Part shown: in pieces, positions 9,250 to 15,454 of the stretch
Layout of the letters: the number at the start of each line of letters is the position of its first letter
Position numbering within the stretch: position 1 is the stretch's first letter
Assembly: GCA_019751755.1 (NCBI GenBank)
Contig: JAIENA010000012.1
Location: forward strand, 1 to 34,279
DNA: 34,279 bases
From: Burkholderiaceae bacterium
GTDB taxonomy: Bacteria > Pseudomonadota > Gammaproteobacteria > Burkholderiales > Burkholderiaceae_D
Direction of reading: 5' to 3'
Position numbers and translations under genes: made by a program
The notes under the pieces: model-generated
Told to the model about the DNA's origin: nothing
Databases searched by the model: none
Seen by the model: the letters and a program-made list of their open reading frames with translations, nothing else

Positions 9250-9711
9250 TTACGGTGCGGCGACGATGACCGGCTTCCTGCAAATGCCGATATTGGCGGT
9301 GCGCTTCTTGAAATCGCCTTCCTTCGATTGCGCCATTTGCCAGCCCGCCACGATGACGTCCAGATAGTGGACTTCGCCGTCGGTGTAGGTGATCTTCATC
9401 GAGTAGTGGTTCGGCGAGGCTTCCGCCGCCGCCACGATGATCTGGCCGGCATCCGCAGGAAGGTCCGCGACCACCATGTCGCCCTCGCCATAGTCACGCG
9501 CGCCCTTGCTCTTCGTGACCGCGCCTCGGACAGGCGCAAATTTATTGATTGCACTCTTCGAGCCGTACATGGTGAACGATTCGACTTCACCGATGGTCGT
9601 GTAAGTCATCGCGGTGGCGCCATAGCCGGCTGCATCGTAGGTTGCTGGGAGCGCAGCGGAAATGGCGTAAATAGTGTCGGTAAAACTGTCTGGAGCGGTA
9701 TGCGCAGCCAT
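9250..9711 (-). CDS. major tail tube protein
   Basis: The product is 153 aa starting at ATG 9709-9711 (MAAHTAPDSFTDTIYAISAA). A strong AAAGGAA lies 7 nt upstream. The longer frame (to 9747) would begin inside a terminator hairpin and is rejected. The protein is beta-rich with GEVESFTMYGSKSAINKFAP in its middle and a conserved-looking GEVHYLDVIVAGWQMAQSKEG near residue 120. Position (after the tail terminator, before gpG/GT) and size match tube proteins of the lambda gpV class without the extra Ig domain. It has its own terminator-like hairpin upstream and a strong SD, as expected for a high-copy structural protein. Confidence 0.85.
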   Translation of the reverse strand: MAAHTAPDSFTDTIYAISAALPATYDAAGYGATAMTYTTIGEVESFTMYGSKSAINKFAPVRGAVTKSKGARDYGEGDMVVADLPADAGQIIVAAAEASPNHYSMKITYTDGEVHYLDVIVAGWQMAQSKEGDFKKRTANIGICRKPVIVAAP

Positions 9712-9734
9712 GGCGTTCCTTTCGAATGGGTGGA

Positions 9735-9758
9735 ATAAAAAAGCCACCCAAAGGTGGC
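9735..9758 (-). terminator. intrinsic terminator upstream of the tail tube gene
   Basis: On the minus strand GCCACC-TTTG-GGTGGC forms a perfect 6-bp stem with a 4-nt loop, followed by TTTTTTATT. It sits between the DUF115-like gene (stop 9781) and the tail-tube start (9711), inside the late operon and in transcription direction. Late transcripts must read through it, or it lowers expression of downstream genes outside lytic growth. Confidence 0.8.
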
Positions 9759-9780
9759 AGTGAAAATGTTGAAAATCGGT

Positions 9781-10329
9781 TTACTCGTTGTCGCCGGTGG
9801 GCGGTGTCGGCGCTTCGATGCCCGCCGCCTCACCCGGATCAAACCGCTCGACAACGATCCCGGCTGCCGCCAGCTCGCGTGTTACCGCAGCCAAACCAGC
9901 TACCGTCCCCGGCGCGGCCAGGTTGGCCTCATAGTATTCAGGGTCAATGCCGACCAGCAGGATGCGCGCGGCGCCAGCCTGCGCGGCAATCCGGATCGCC
10001 GCCAGCAGGTTGCTGCGGATGTGCAAGTCATGGCCAGGCGCCACGGTGACGATCTCGTGCGGGATGTGCAGGAAATATGCATCCAGCCCGTCACGCTCAA
10101 AGCCGACGATGCGGATGCCCGGGTAGGACTCCACTTCAGGGAGCCAATTGGCATCGATCGATACCATCATTTCCGCCCAGGGCGCCTTTGCCGCAGCCTG
10201 ATTGCACGCAATCGCGTGCATGGGGCGCGGCAATCGCTCCAGCTCTTGCAACAGGCAGGGGGCATTGCCAAGCACGGCAACGGTCTCGCCGCGCCATTCC
10301 GGGCTGATCACGAGTGGCTTGGTCATCAT
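9781..10329 (-). CDS. DUF115/MptE-like Rossmann-type phage protein
   Basis: The product is 182 aa. The pattern is GETVAVLGNAPCLLQELERL (Gly-rich first strand and loop, residues about 14-33), then IACNQAAAKAPWAEMMVSID (about 41-60). A third block, RSNLLAAIRIAAQAGAARIL, leads into VGIDPEYY (about 106-133). This resembles a family in tailed phages with 'GxGPSL', 'N-D-x-APWAD-x-D' and 'GLLAxxLAxxLGAxxIxLLGxD' motifs. It is related to DUF115/6-hydroxymethylpterin pyrophosphokinase-like folds. The canonical GPSL Ser is Cys here. The starts are tandem ATGs after AAGGAAAT. The location between tail terminator and tube genes is unusual for an enzyme. It may modify a virion component or be a moron. Activity is unproven. 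Confidence 0.6.
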   Translation of the reverse strand: MMTKPLVISPEWRGETVAVLGNAPCLLQELERLPRPMHAIACNQAAAKAPWAEMMVSIDANWLPEVESYPGIRIVGFERDGLDAYFLHIPHEIVTVAPGHDLHIRSNLLAAIRIAAQAGAARILLVGIDPEYYEANLAAPGTVAGLAAVTRELAAAGIVVERFDPGEAAGIEAPTPPTGDNE

Positions 10330-10359
10330 ATTTCCTTATGTTGTGGCGACGCTTGCTGG

Positions 10360-10779
10360 TCAAGCGGTCAGGCTGCGCCGCGCGGTCGTGTATTGGATGT
10401 TGTAGCGGGTTGTCAGCAGGCATGCCTGGGAATCGGCAGGCGAGAACACCGGGGCATTGGTGCCGGCTTCCAGGATCTTCATCATGCGGTCGCCCCGATA
10501 GGCCATGATGACCGGATGGGCGATTTCCATGATCTCGTCAGCCACCTGGTCCGGCACATCGCTGCGCGTCACCACGCTGACGAGCACTTCACAAGCCCGG
10601 AATACGCTACTGTTCAGGCTGTCATTGACATCTTCCCCGCCGCGATGCACGACCAGCACAGGACTTTCCTGGCGAGTAAAGGCCCGATTCACCGAGCGCT
10701 CCACCTTCGCAGGAAATCCTGGTGTTGCCTCCAGCGCCGCGATGATGCCCTCGATGTAGACTTCACGCAGCGTTGTCAT
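10360..10779 (-). CDS. minor tail protein / tail terminator (gpU-like)
   Basis: The product is 139 aa. It starts MTTLREVYIEGIIAAL, contains ARRP-free but typical alternating strand/helix sequence (ACEVLVSVVTRSDVP, ADEIMEIAHPVIM), and ends with a strand YNIQYTTARRS. Size, the central 'adevMeiahp' helix and position after the head-tail joining gene match the tail terminator class (lambda gpU). That protein caps the tail tube at the head-proximal end. ATG 10777-10779 overlaps the preceding stop (ATGA). The family match is by pattern and order only. Confidence 0.75.
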   Translation of the reverse strand: MTTLREVYIEGIIAALEATPGFPAKVERSVNRAFTRQESPVLVVHRGGEDVNDSLNSSVFRACEVLVSVVTRSDVPDQVADEIMEIAHPVIMAYRGDRMMKILEAGTNAPVFSPADSQACLLTTRYNIQYTTARRSLTA

Positions 10780-11084
10780 GGTGCCACCTTTTCAAGTTGC
10801 GCAATCACAAATGAACCGTCTCCCCGCACATCGGGCGGCTGGCTGACCTTGTAAGTCGTACCGGCCACCACCAGGGTGTCACCGTAATTCAGCGTCACGT
10901 CGGCAGCTTGATATTCGATGCTGTAGCCGGTGCTGTGCACCATTCCTTCCAGCACTACTTGATCCGGACGACGGAAGTCGACGTCAAACTCGGTTGCCGG
11001 ACCAGTCTGTGGCATGAGCACCGCCGTGTTCAGCATCCCCGCCCGCTTGAAGGCGGGGAAGAAAACATCAGGGTTCCAGGGCAT
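10776..11084 (-). CDS. head-tail joining protein (gpFII-like)
   Basis: The product is 102 aa: MPWNPDVFFPAFKRAG, then a small beta barrel (VVLEGMVHSTGYSIEYQ, GDTLVVAGTTYKVSQPP) and a short C-terminus. Length and barrel pattern fit the lambda gpFII / 'phage attachment' family that bridges the head connector and the tail. It begins one base after the decoration gene stop, and its own stop overlaps the next start. It is therefore tightly coupled to both. Confidence 0.75.
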   Translation of the reverse strand: MPWNPDVFFPAFKRAGMLNTAVLMPQTGPATEFDVDFRRPDQVVLEGMVHSTGYSIEYQAADVTLNYGDTLVVAGTTYKVSQPPDVRGDGSFVIAQLEKVAP

Positions 11085-11085
11085 G

Positions 11086-11568
11086 TTATGGAAGGATGAT
11101 GCCGGCAGTACGCAGCGTGGCCAGCAGCGTGTTGTAGGACGTCTTCAGCGCGTTGGCCAGCGCCTGGGCGGTGGCCAGATCGGAGGCGTTGGCAGTGGAG
11201 ATATCAGGAATCGCGGCCTGCGGGCCTTCGTTACCCGATGGCGCAGCACTATTGAGGCGCACATCGCCAGTGCCCGAAGGGTTCGATGCGACCGCAGTCG
11301 CTACACCGATCAGCATGCCGACAGTACCGTCGCTGTCGCAACGCTTGTTCGTATTGTCCCAGTAGATTTTCTGACCGAGCGTCCACGCCTGGGCGCTGGT
11401 TTTCGGCAATGTGTACACGCCGAAGGTATTGCCTTCCACCGGCGCGTTGATCAGCGCATCGCAGGTGGCCACTGCAAAGATCGCGCCCACTTGAAAGCCG
11501 CCGCCACTGGATACGGCATAGGGTGCGGTCAAGCTCAGCACCTTGCCCGCTTGAATATAGTTGTCCAT
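11086..11568 (-). CDS. capsid decoration/cement protein, DUF2190 family
   Basis: The product is 160 aa. The N-terminal ~105 residues have the DUF2190 pattern: NYIQAGKVLSLTAPYAVSSG, GAIFAVATCDALINAPVEG and VYTLPKTSAQAWTLGQKIYW, ending GVATAVASNPSGTGDVRLN. A helical C-terminal tail (ASDLATAQALANALKTSYN) may trimerise. DUF2190 proteins stabilise mature capsids at three-fold positions. AGGAACTGAT precedes the ATG at 11566-11568. The gene directly follows the capsid gene, the usual order. Confidence 0.85.
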   Translation of the reverse strand: MDNYIQAGKVLSLTAPYAVSSGGGFQVGAIFAVATCDALINAPVEGNTFGVYTLPKTSAQAWTLGQKIYWDNTNKRCDSDGTVGMLIGVATAVASNPSGTGDVRLNSAAPSGNEGPQAAIPDISTANASDLATAQALANALKTSYNTLLATLRTAGIILP

Positions 11569-11600
11569 ATCAGTTCCTATCGTGAAATATTGGTTGATGA

Positions 11601-11621
11601 GGGCCGCGCAAGCGCAGGCCC
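11601..11621 (-). other. GC-rich hairpin between capsid and decoration genes
   Basis: The sequence GGGCCGCGCAAGCGCAGGCCC folds with GGGCC/GGCCC and GCGC/GCGC stems and a two-base loop, with one bulge. It lies 23 nt after the capsid stop. There is no U-run, so an mRNA 3'-end protection or processing role is more likely than termination. The role is inference. Confidence 0.5.
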
Positions 11622-11643
11622 GTTCTATGCCGCCGGCGCCGGG

Positions 11644-13050
11644 TTAAGCACCAGGGTTTTTCTGCATGCCGCGCCAGTCAATGGCTTTGGCCGCGAACAC
11701 GTGACGGGCTTTCACCTGCAGTCCATCTACTTCGAAGCCCTGGCGGGTTTCGGTGTACAGGCCCTGCTCACCTTCGAGGTAGGAGAATTCGACCGTGTCG
11801 ACGATGCCAGGCGCAGCGCTCAGGAACCAATCGTCGCCCGGGATGCGTGGATCGACCACAACTTCCAGCGACGTGTTGTAGGCCGGGTTGATATCGATAG
11901 ACTTGGCCGCCACAAAGTTGCTGGACGTGTACTTATTGGCTTCGCTTTCCTTGTCCGGTCCCACAATCAGGAACGAAGGCGTCAGGTTCAGCACGCGCCC
12001 CTTCAGGCCGGTTTGTTTGCGCATCGCTGCGCGACCCAGGCCCAGGGAAACATCGGTAATGGCGGCGGCTGTCAGGAGGTTGCCATGGTTTGCATGGAAC
12101 AGTGCCACGCTATCGGACATTGCGGCATTGGCGGTCAGGATGCCGTACACAATGTCACCTTCCAGCGCGGCTGCTTCGGCGGCCAGCGACATTGGGATGC
12201 GGTCAAAAGCCGACAGGTCGTCATTGACGACCGATTCCCAGGTGATGGCGATAATGCCACCGTATTTGCCCAGCGAGTACTTCTCGGCCGAGTCGCCAAA
12301 GGTCATCGACTTGTATTCGCCACCTTCTTTGACCTCGCGCATGGCGGACGATTCCGACAGCTGCACGCGCGCCACCTGGCGGAAGTCCGGCGCCGTCGAT
12401 TCGCGGGCCCAGCCGGTGAAGGTGCGAGGCTGCAGCTGGTAGGCGGTACGCAGCGTGCGGCCGACCGTACTGGCCAAGATTTCAGGGAAATCGCTGGTCG
12501 AATGCATACCGCCACGCACTTGCAGGTCGCGCTGCAGGTTCATGGCCATCACCGCAACTTCGCGGCGTGACATGCCGCGGGTGTTACCGCCGGCCGCTTC
12601 AATACTTTCACGCGCCATGTCCAGCAAGGTCAGGCCACGGAACTGACGCGCCGCCCCCATGCGCGAGGCATCGTTGCGGAAGTCCGGATTCGGATTGGCG
12701 CGCAACACGATGGCGTCCGCCATAGCGGCGCGGCGCACATCGGTTTCATCGCTGACGGTCTGGATGTTGGCAGCGCTGCGGGTGTTAACGGCGGCGCTGC
12801 GCTTGGCCTGCTCGCGCAGAACGGCGGCGCCGGCATCAGCTGCCGTCATTTCACGCTGGGCGATCAGCTGGTCGGCGAACGCCGGTTCCAGACCGCCCAG
12901 CGTAACCATTTCGCGGATGCCGGCCTGACGGTCCGCTTCGGCACGGGCGCCCTCGGCGCGTGCGGCGTCCAGGTCGCGCTGGCCCGGCGCTGCGGTGACG
13001 ACAGCTACAGTGGCCGCCGTCGTCGTGGTGTTGTTTTCCTCACCTGGCAT
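11644..13050 (-). CDS. nested scaffold-capsid product from internal start
   Basis: An in-frame ATG at 13048-13050 (codon 219, MPGEENNTTTTAATVAVV) is preceded by GAAAGGAAATCACC, one of the best Shine-Dalgarno sequences of the window. It lies exactly at the protease/scaffold junction. Initiation here would give 468 aa containing the scaffold helix and capsid domain but no protease. That meets the need for hundreds of capsid subunits and few proteases. The layout parallels lambda C and Nu3, where Nu3 starts inside C. Translation from this start is inferred, not shown. Confidence 0.6.
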   Translation of the reverse strand: MPGEENNTTTTAATVAVVTAAPGQRDLDAARAEGARAEADRQAGIREMVTLGGLEPAFADQLIAQREMTAADAGAAVLREQAKRSAAVNTRSAANIQTVSDETDVRRAAMADAIVLRANPNPDFRNDASRMGAARQFRGLTLLDMARESIEAAGGNTRGMSRREVAVMAMNLQRDLQVRGGMHSTSDFPEILASTVGRTLRTAYQLQPRTFTGWARESTAPDFRQVARVQLSESSAMREVKEGGEYKSMTFGDSAEKYSLGKYGGIIAITWESVVNDDLSAFDRIPMSLAAEAAALEGDIVYGILTANAAMSDSVALFHANHGNLLTAAAITDVSLGLGRAAMRKQTGLKGRVLNLTPSFLIVGPDKESEANKYTSSNFVAAKSIDINPAYNTSLEVVVDPRIPGDDWFLSAAPGIVDTVEFSYLEGEQGLYTETRQGFEVDGLQVKARHVFAAKAIDWRGMQKNPGA

Positions 13051-13704
13051 GGTGATTTCCTTTCGGGTTGATTGACCGGCGGCTGCCGGATTAGTGGTTA
13101 AAACGGGGGCGTTGCGGGTAGAAAACTTGCAGGGTTTCATTGGGCCGGAAGGGCCTTTCGCACGTACAACCGGGTCATCGCTGCGTACGCCGCAGTCGGC
13201 GTCGGCGCCGACCGGTACCAGGGAAATTTCAAAGGGTTCCCAGTCGATCGCGACATAGCGCCATGGCTGGCCGTCGGCTGATGGCGGGATGCGATCCATC
13301 TCATACACGTTGTAGCCGACCGACACGTTGCAAATGATTTTGTCCACCACGTCTTGGTAGTACGGCTCAACGTCTTCGCGTTTTGAGAAGCGCGCGCTGG
13401 CGGTACCTTGACCATCGGACAGCTCAGCGGATGGAATGACACCCATCACGTCGCTGAGGTCATAGCGACCATGGGTGTTGAGCAACGGCGCCCGGCCAGA
13501 CTGCAGCCGTTCCATACGCACGTGCTTGGGGTCCATGCTCAGCTCTTCCATGTAGTACCGGTCGTTGTACCAGTCATAACGGCGCACACCGGCGCCGGTG
13601 GTCCACACCAGGTTGACCGTGCGTGCTGCCACGTCGACATCCGTCACCGGCGCCAGGCGCGTCATCATCGGCATCTGCAGTGTTTCGACAGCAGCGTTTG
13701 GCAT
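11644..13704 (-). CDS. prohead protease - major capsid protein fusion
   Basis: The product is 686 aa. Residues about 15-190 are an HK97-type (U35) prohead protease with LLNTHGRYDLSDVMGV (candidate catalytic His, near 75) and CNVSVGYNVYEM (candidate Ser, near 125). Residues about 219-370 are Ala/Arg/Glu-rich and helical, like a scaffold (delta) domain. Residues about 390-686 are the capsid subunit (RTFTGWARESTAPDFRQVAR, VALFHANHGNLL). One polyprotein thus carries protease, scaffold and shell. The start is ATG 13702-13704 with GAGGAAG. A strong internal start (listed separately) can give capsid without protease. The gene order portal-protease-capsid-decoration is standard. Protease-capsid fusions are a known family. 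Confidence 0.92.
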   Translation of the reverse strand: MPNAAVETLQMPMMTRLAPVTDVDVAARTVNLVWTTGAGVRRYDWYNDRYYMEELSMDPKHVRMERLQSGRAPLLNTHGRYDLSDVMGVIPSAELSDGQGTASARFSKREDVEPYYQDVVDKIICNVSVGYNVYEMDRIPPSADGQPWRYVAIDWEPFEISLVPVGADADCGVRSDDPVVRAKGPSGPMKPCKFSTRNAPVLTTNPAAAGQSTRKEITMPGEENNTTTTAATVAVVTAAPGQRDLDAARAEGARAEADRQAGIREMVTLGGLEPAFADQLIAQREMTAADAGAAVLREQAKRSAAVNTRSAANIQTVSDETDVRRAAMADAIVLRANPNPDFRNDASRMGAARQFRGLTLLDMARESIEAAGGNTRGMSRREVAVMAMNLQRDLQVRGGMHSTSDFPEILASTVGRTLRTAYQLQPRTFTGWARESTAPDFRQVARVQLSESSAMREVKEGGEYKSMTFGDSAEKYSLGKYGGIIAITWESVVNDDLSAFDRIPMSLAAEAAALEGDIVYGILTANAAMSDSVALFHANHGNLLTAAAITDVSLGLGRAAMRKQTGLKGRVLNLTPSFLIVGPDKESEANKYTSSNFVAAKSIDINPAYNTSLEVVVDPRIPGDDWFLSAAPGIVDTVEFSYLEGEQGLYTETRQGFEVDGLQVKARHVFAAKAIDWRGMQKNPGA

Positions 13705-13715
13705 AAGGCTTCCTC

Positions 13716-13749
13716 AAATAAAAAACCCGCCGAGCTTGCGCAGGACGGG
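13716..13749 (-). terminator. intrinsic terminator-like hairpin upstream of the capsid gene
   Basis: On the minus strand CCCGTC and GGCGGG pair (one G-U) around an internal loop and a GC-GCAA-GC tetraloop helix, followed by TTTTTTATTT. It lies between the portal stop (13773) and the capsid start (13704). Like the hairpin before the tail-tube gene, it is inside the late operon, implying readthrough during lytic growth. Confidence 0.68.
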
Positions 13750-13772
13750 GTAACGGATAATTGTGAATGCTG

Positions 13773-15227
13773 CTATTGGTTGACGATGTCCGCCGCAGTG
13801 GCCGGGTCAATCAGCCGCTCGGACACTGCGGCATCGGAATCGGTCAAGATGCCCATGTCTGCCAGTTTTTTGCGTTCCGACTGGATTTCAGCAAACACCG
13901 TGTCCGGATCGTCGCCTCGCTCACGAATGGTTTCGGAAATGCTCTTGGTGGTGCCGCGATGTTCTTCCTTTGCCGCCATCACATCCTTCAGCGGGTCCAC
14001 CCACGGCAACCGTGGCATGGTCCAGACCGCGCGCTTGACTGGCTTTTTCGTCGCGCTGGCCAGCCGCGCCACTTCCTGGAAGCGGCGCCCGATCGGCGCC
14101 AGCACCATCGGTTTAAGGGCCAGCCACTGTTCCGCCTTGATCAACTGGCGGAAGTCGAGCAGGCCGGCACGGTAGGAGCTGTAATTCACGCTCGACAAGT
14201 CGCCGGTCATTTGCGAATACATGACACCAGCGCCGGCGGCAATCGCGTGCAACTGGGTACCCGTGTATTCGCCATAACCACCTGACGCCGCCGGGCTGCC
14301 AAACTGGACATCCTCGGCACCCGAAATGTACTTGATCATCCCCGGCGCCACCTTCTCGTTCACAGAGCGCCCACCATTGGCAGACTTCGCCTCATTGCCG
14401 ATGCGCATCGCCGTGTCGTCCGTGCGCACGAACGCAACAAAACACGCCTCGATTTTCTTGCGCACCAGTTCGGCCTGCTCGTAATCGGCCAGGTCGCGCA
14501 GGCGCAGCAGCGAAACGCCCAGCTCCGGCATGCCACGCACCTGGGAGGGCCGCATCTTGCGGTAGTAGTGCAGCACCTCGCTGGCCGGCACGCGCTTGCT
14601 TTCCAGGCTGTTCAGGCGGTAGGTCGCCACCTCGCCCGGATGAATCGGGAACAGCCAATAAGCCACGCGCTGGCCGATCGCATTGAACTCGACACCCGTG
14701 ATGACGTAGTTGCCATTGCCGAGCGGGCCGTTGCGGCTACTGTCAAGATGGTCCGGCTCCAGCACCTGGATTTGCAACGGTACGGCCATACCATCTTCCG
14801 GCAAGCGTGAGCGGAAACGAATGATAGCCTCGCCGCTTTCACGGCGGGTCCGGTGCGCCAGCTCGATCAGTCCGTTGAAGTCCAGTTGGCCATCCGCGTC
14901 GCAGTACTCGCACCAGTCATCCCACAGCGCCTGGTCCTGCATCTTGGCCACGATGCCCTCGCCTACGGTGTTCACCACCAGGGTGTTCAGCGCCTTGGCC
15001 GCATATTCGTTGTTACGCACCATGTCACGGCAGCGGTTGCGCACACGGGACAGCGCCGGCCCAATCTCCGCGTTGGCGCTGCCGCCGCCGGCCACCCAGT
15101 CCGCCGTACGGCGGCCTAACTTCGCGGCATCATAGGCGCGCGCCATCTCCAGCGCACGGCGCGCAGCCTCCCGCTTGACGCCCGCCATAGGGTCGAGGTA
15201 ACCGACCAGCTTGTCGATGAAATTCAT
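13773..15227 (-). CDS. portal protein, lambda gpB family
   Basis: The product is 484 aa, within the usual range. Family-typical segments are the N-terminal basic helix, GPALSRVRNRCRDMVRNNEY (about 56-75) and IRFRSRLPEDGMAVPLQIQVLEP (about 140-160). Further ones are RKMRPSQVRGMPELGVSLLR (about 228-247) and MYSQMTGDLSSVNYSSYRAGL (about 335-355). Portals form the dodecameric ring at one capsid vertex through which DNA enters and leaves. The start ATG is 15225-15227, three bases after the gpW stop. The order gpW-portal-capsid protease matches lambda. Confidence 0.95.
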   Translation of the reverse strand: MNFIDKLVGYLDPMAGVKREAARRALEMARAYDAAKLGRRTADWVAGGGSANAEIGPALSRVRNRCRDMVRNNEYAAKALNTLVVNTVGEGIVAKMQDQALWDDWCEYCDADGQLDFNGLIELAHRTRRESGEAIIRFRSRLPEDGMAVPLQIQVLEPDHLDSSRNGPLGNGNYVITGVEFNAIGQRVAYWLFPIHPGEVATYRLNSLESKRVPASEVLHYYRKMRPSQVRGMPELGVSLLRLRDLADYEQAELVRKKIEACFVAFVRTDDTAMRIGNEAKSANGGRSVNEKVAPGMIKYISGAEDVQFGSPAASGGYGEYTGTQLHAIAAGAGVMYSQMTGDLSSVNYSSYRAGLLDFRQLIKAEQWLALKPMVLAPIGRRFQEVARLASATKKPVKRAVWTMPRLPWVDPLKDVMAAKEEHRGTTKSISETIRERGDDPDTVFAEIQSERKKLADMGILTDSDAAVSERLIDPATAADIVNQ

Positions 15228-15230
15228 GGA

Positions 15231-15452
15231 TCAGTCCCGGCTGAACGCGATGAGCGTGGCCGGGCCACGGTTCGACAGCGGCGGCGCGGCCAACTGCCCG
15301 CTGGCGATCAGCCCACTGCGTACCACCTGCATCGCCTTCATCAGCTCGTCAATGCTGCGGTATTCCACGCGCTTTCCGTCATAAGCCACGCTGGCCTCGC
15401 CCGAAGCGATGGCCGCCTCCATGGCGGCCAGTTGCGTTAATGTGAATGCCAT
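15231..15452 (-). CDS. head-tail joining protein gpW family
   Basis: The product is 73 aa: MAFTLTQLAAMEAAIASGEA, then a strand VAYDGKRVEYRSIDELMKAM and a C-terminal tail. That is the gpW alpha+beta fold and length (lambda gpW is 68 aa). gpW binds the portal after DNA packaging. The ATG at 15450-15452 has GAGGTAAGC directly upstream and starts two bases after the TerL stop. The longer TTG reading to 15467 overlaps TerL and is rejected. Confidence 0.9.
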   Translation of the reverse strand: MAFTLTQLAAMEAAIASGEASVAYDGKRVEYRSIDELMKAMQVVRSGLIASGQLAAPPLSNRGPATLIAFSRD

Positions 15453-15454
15453 GC

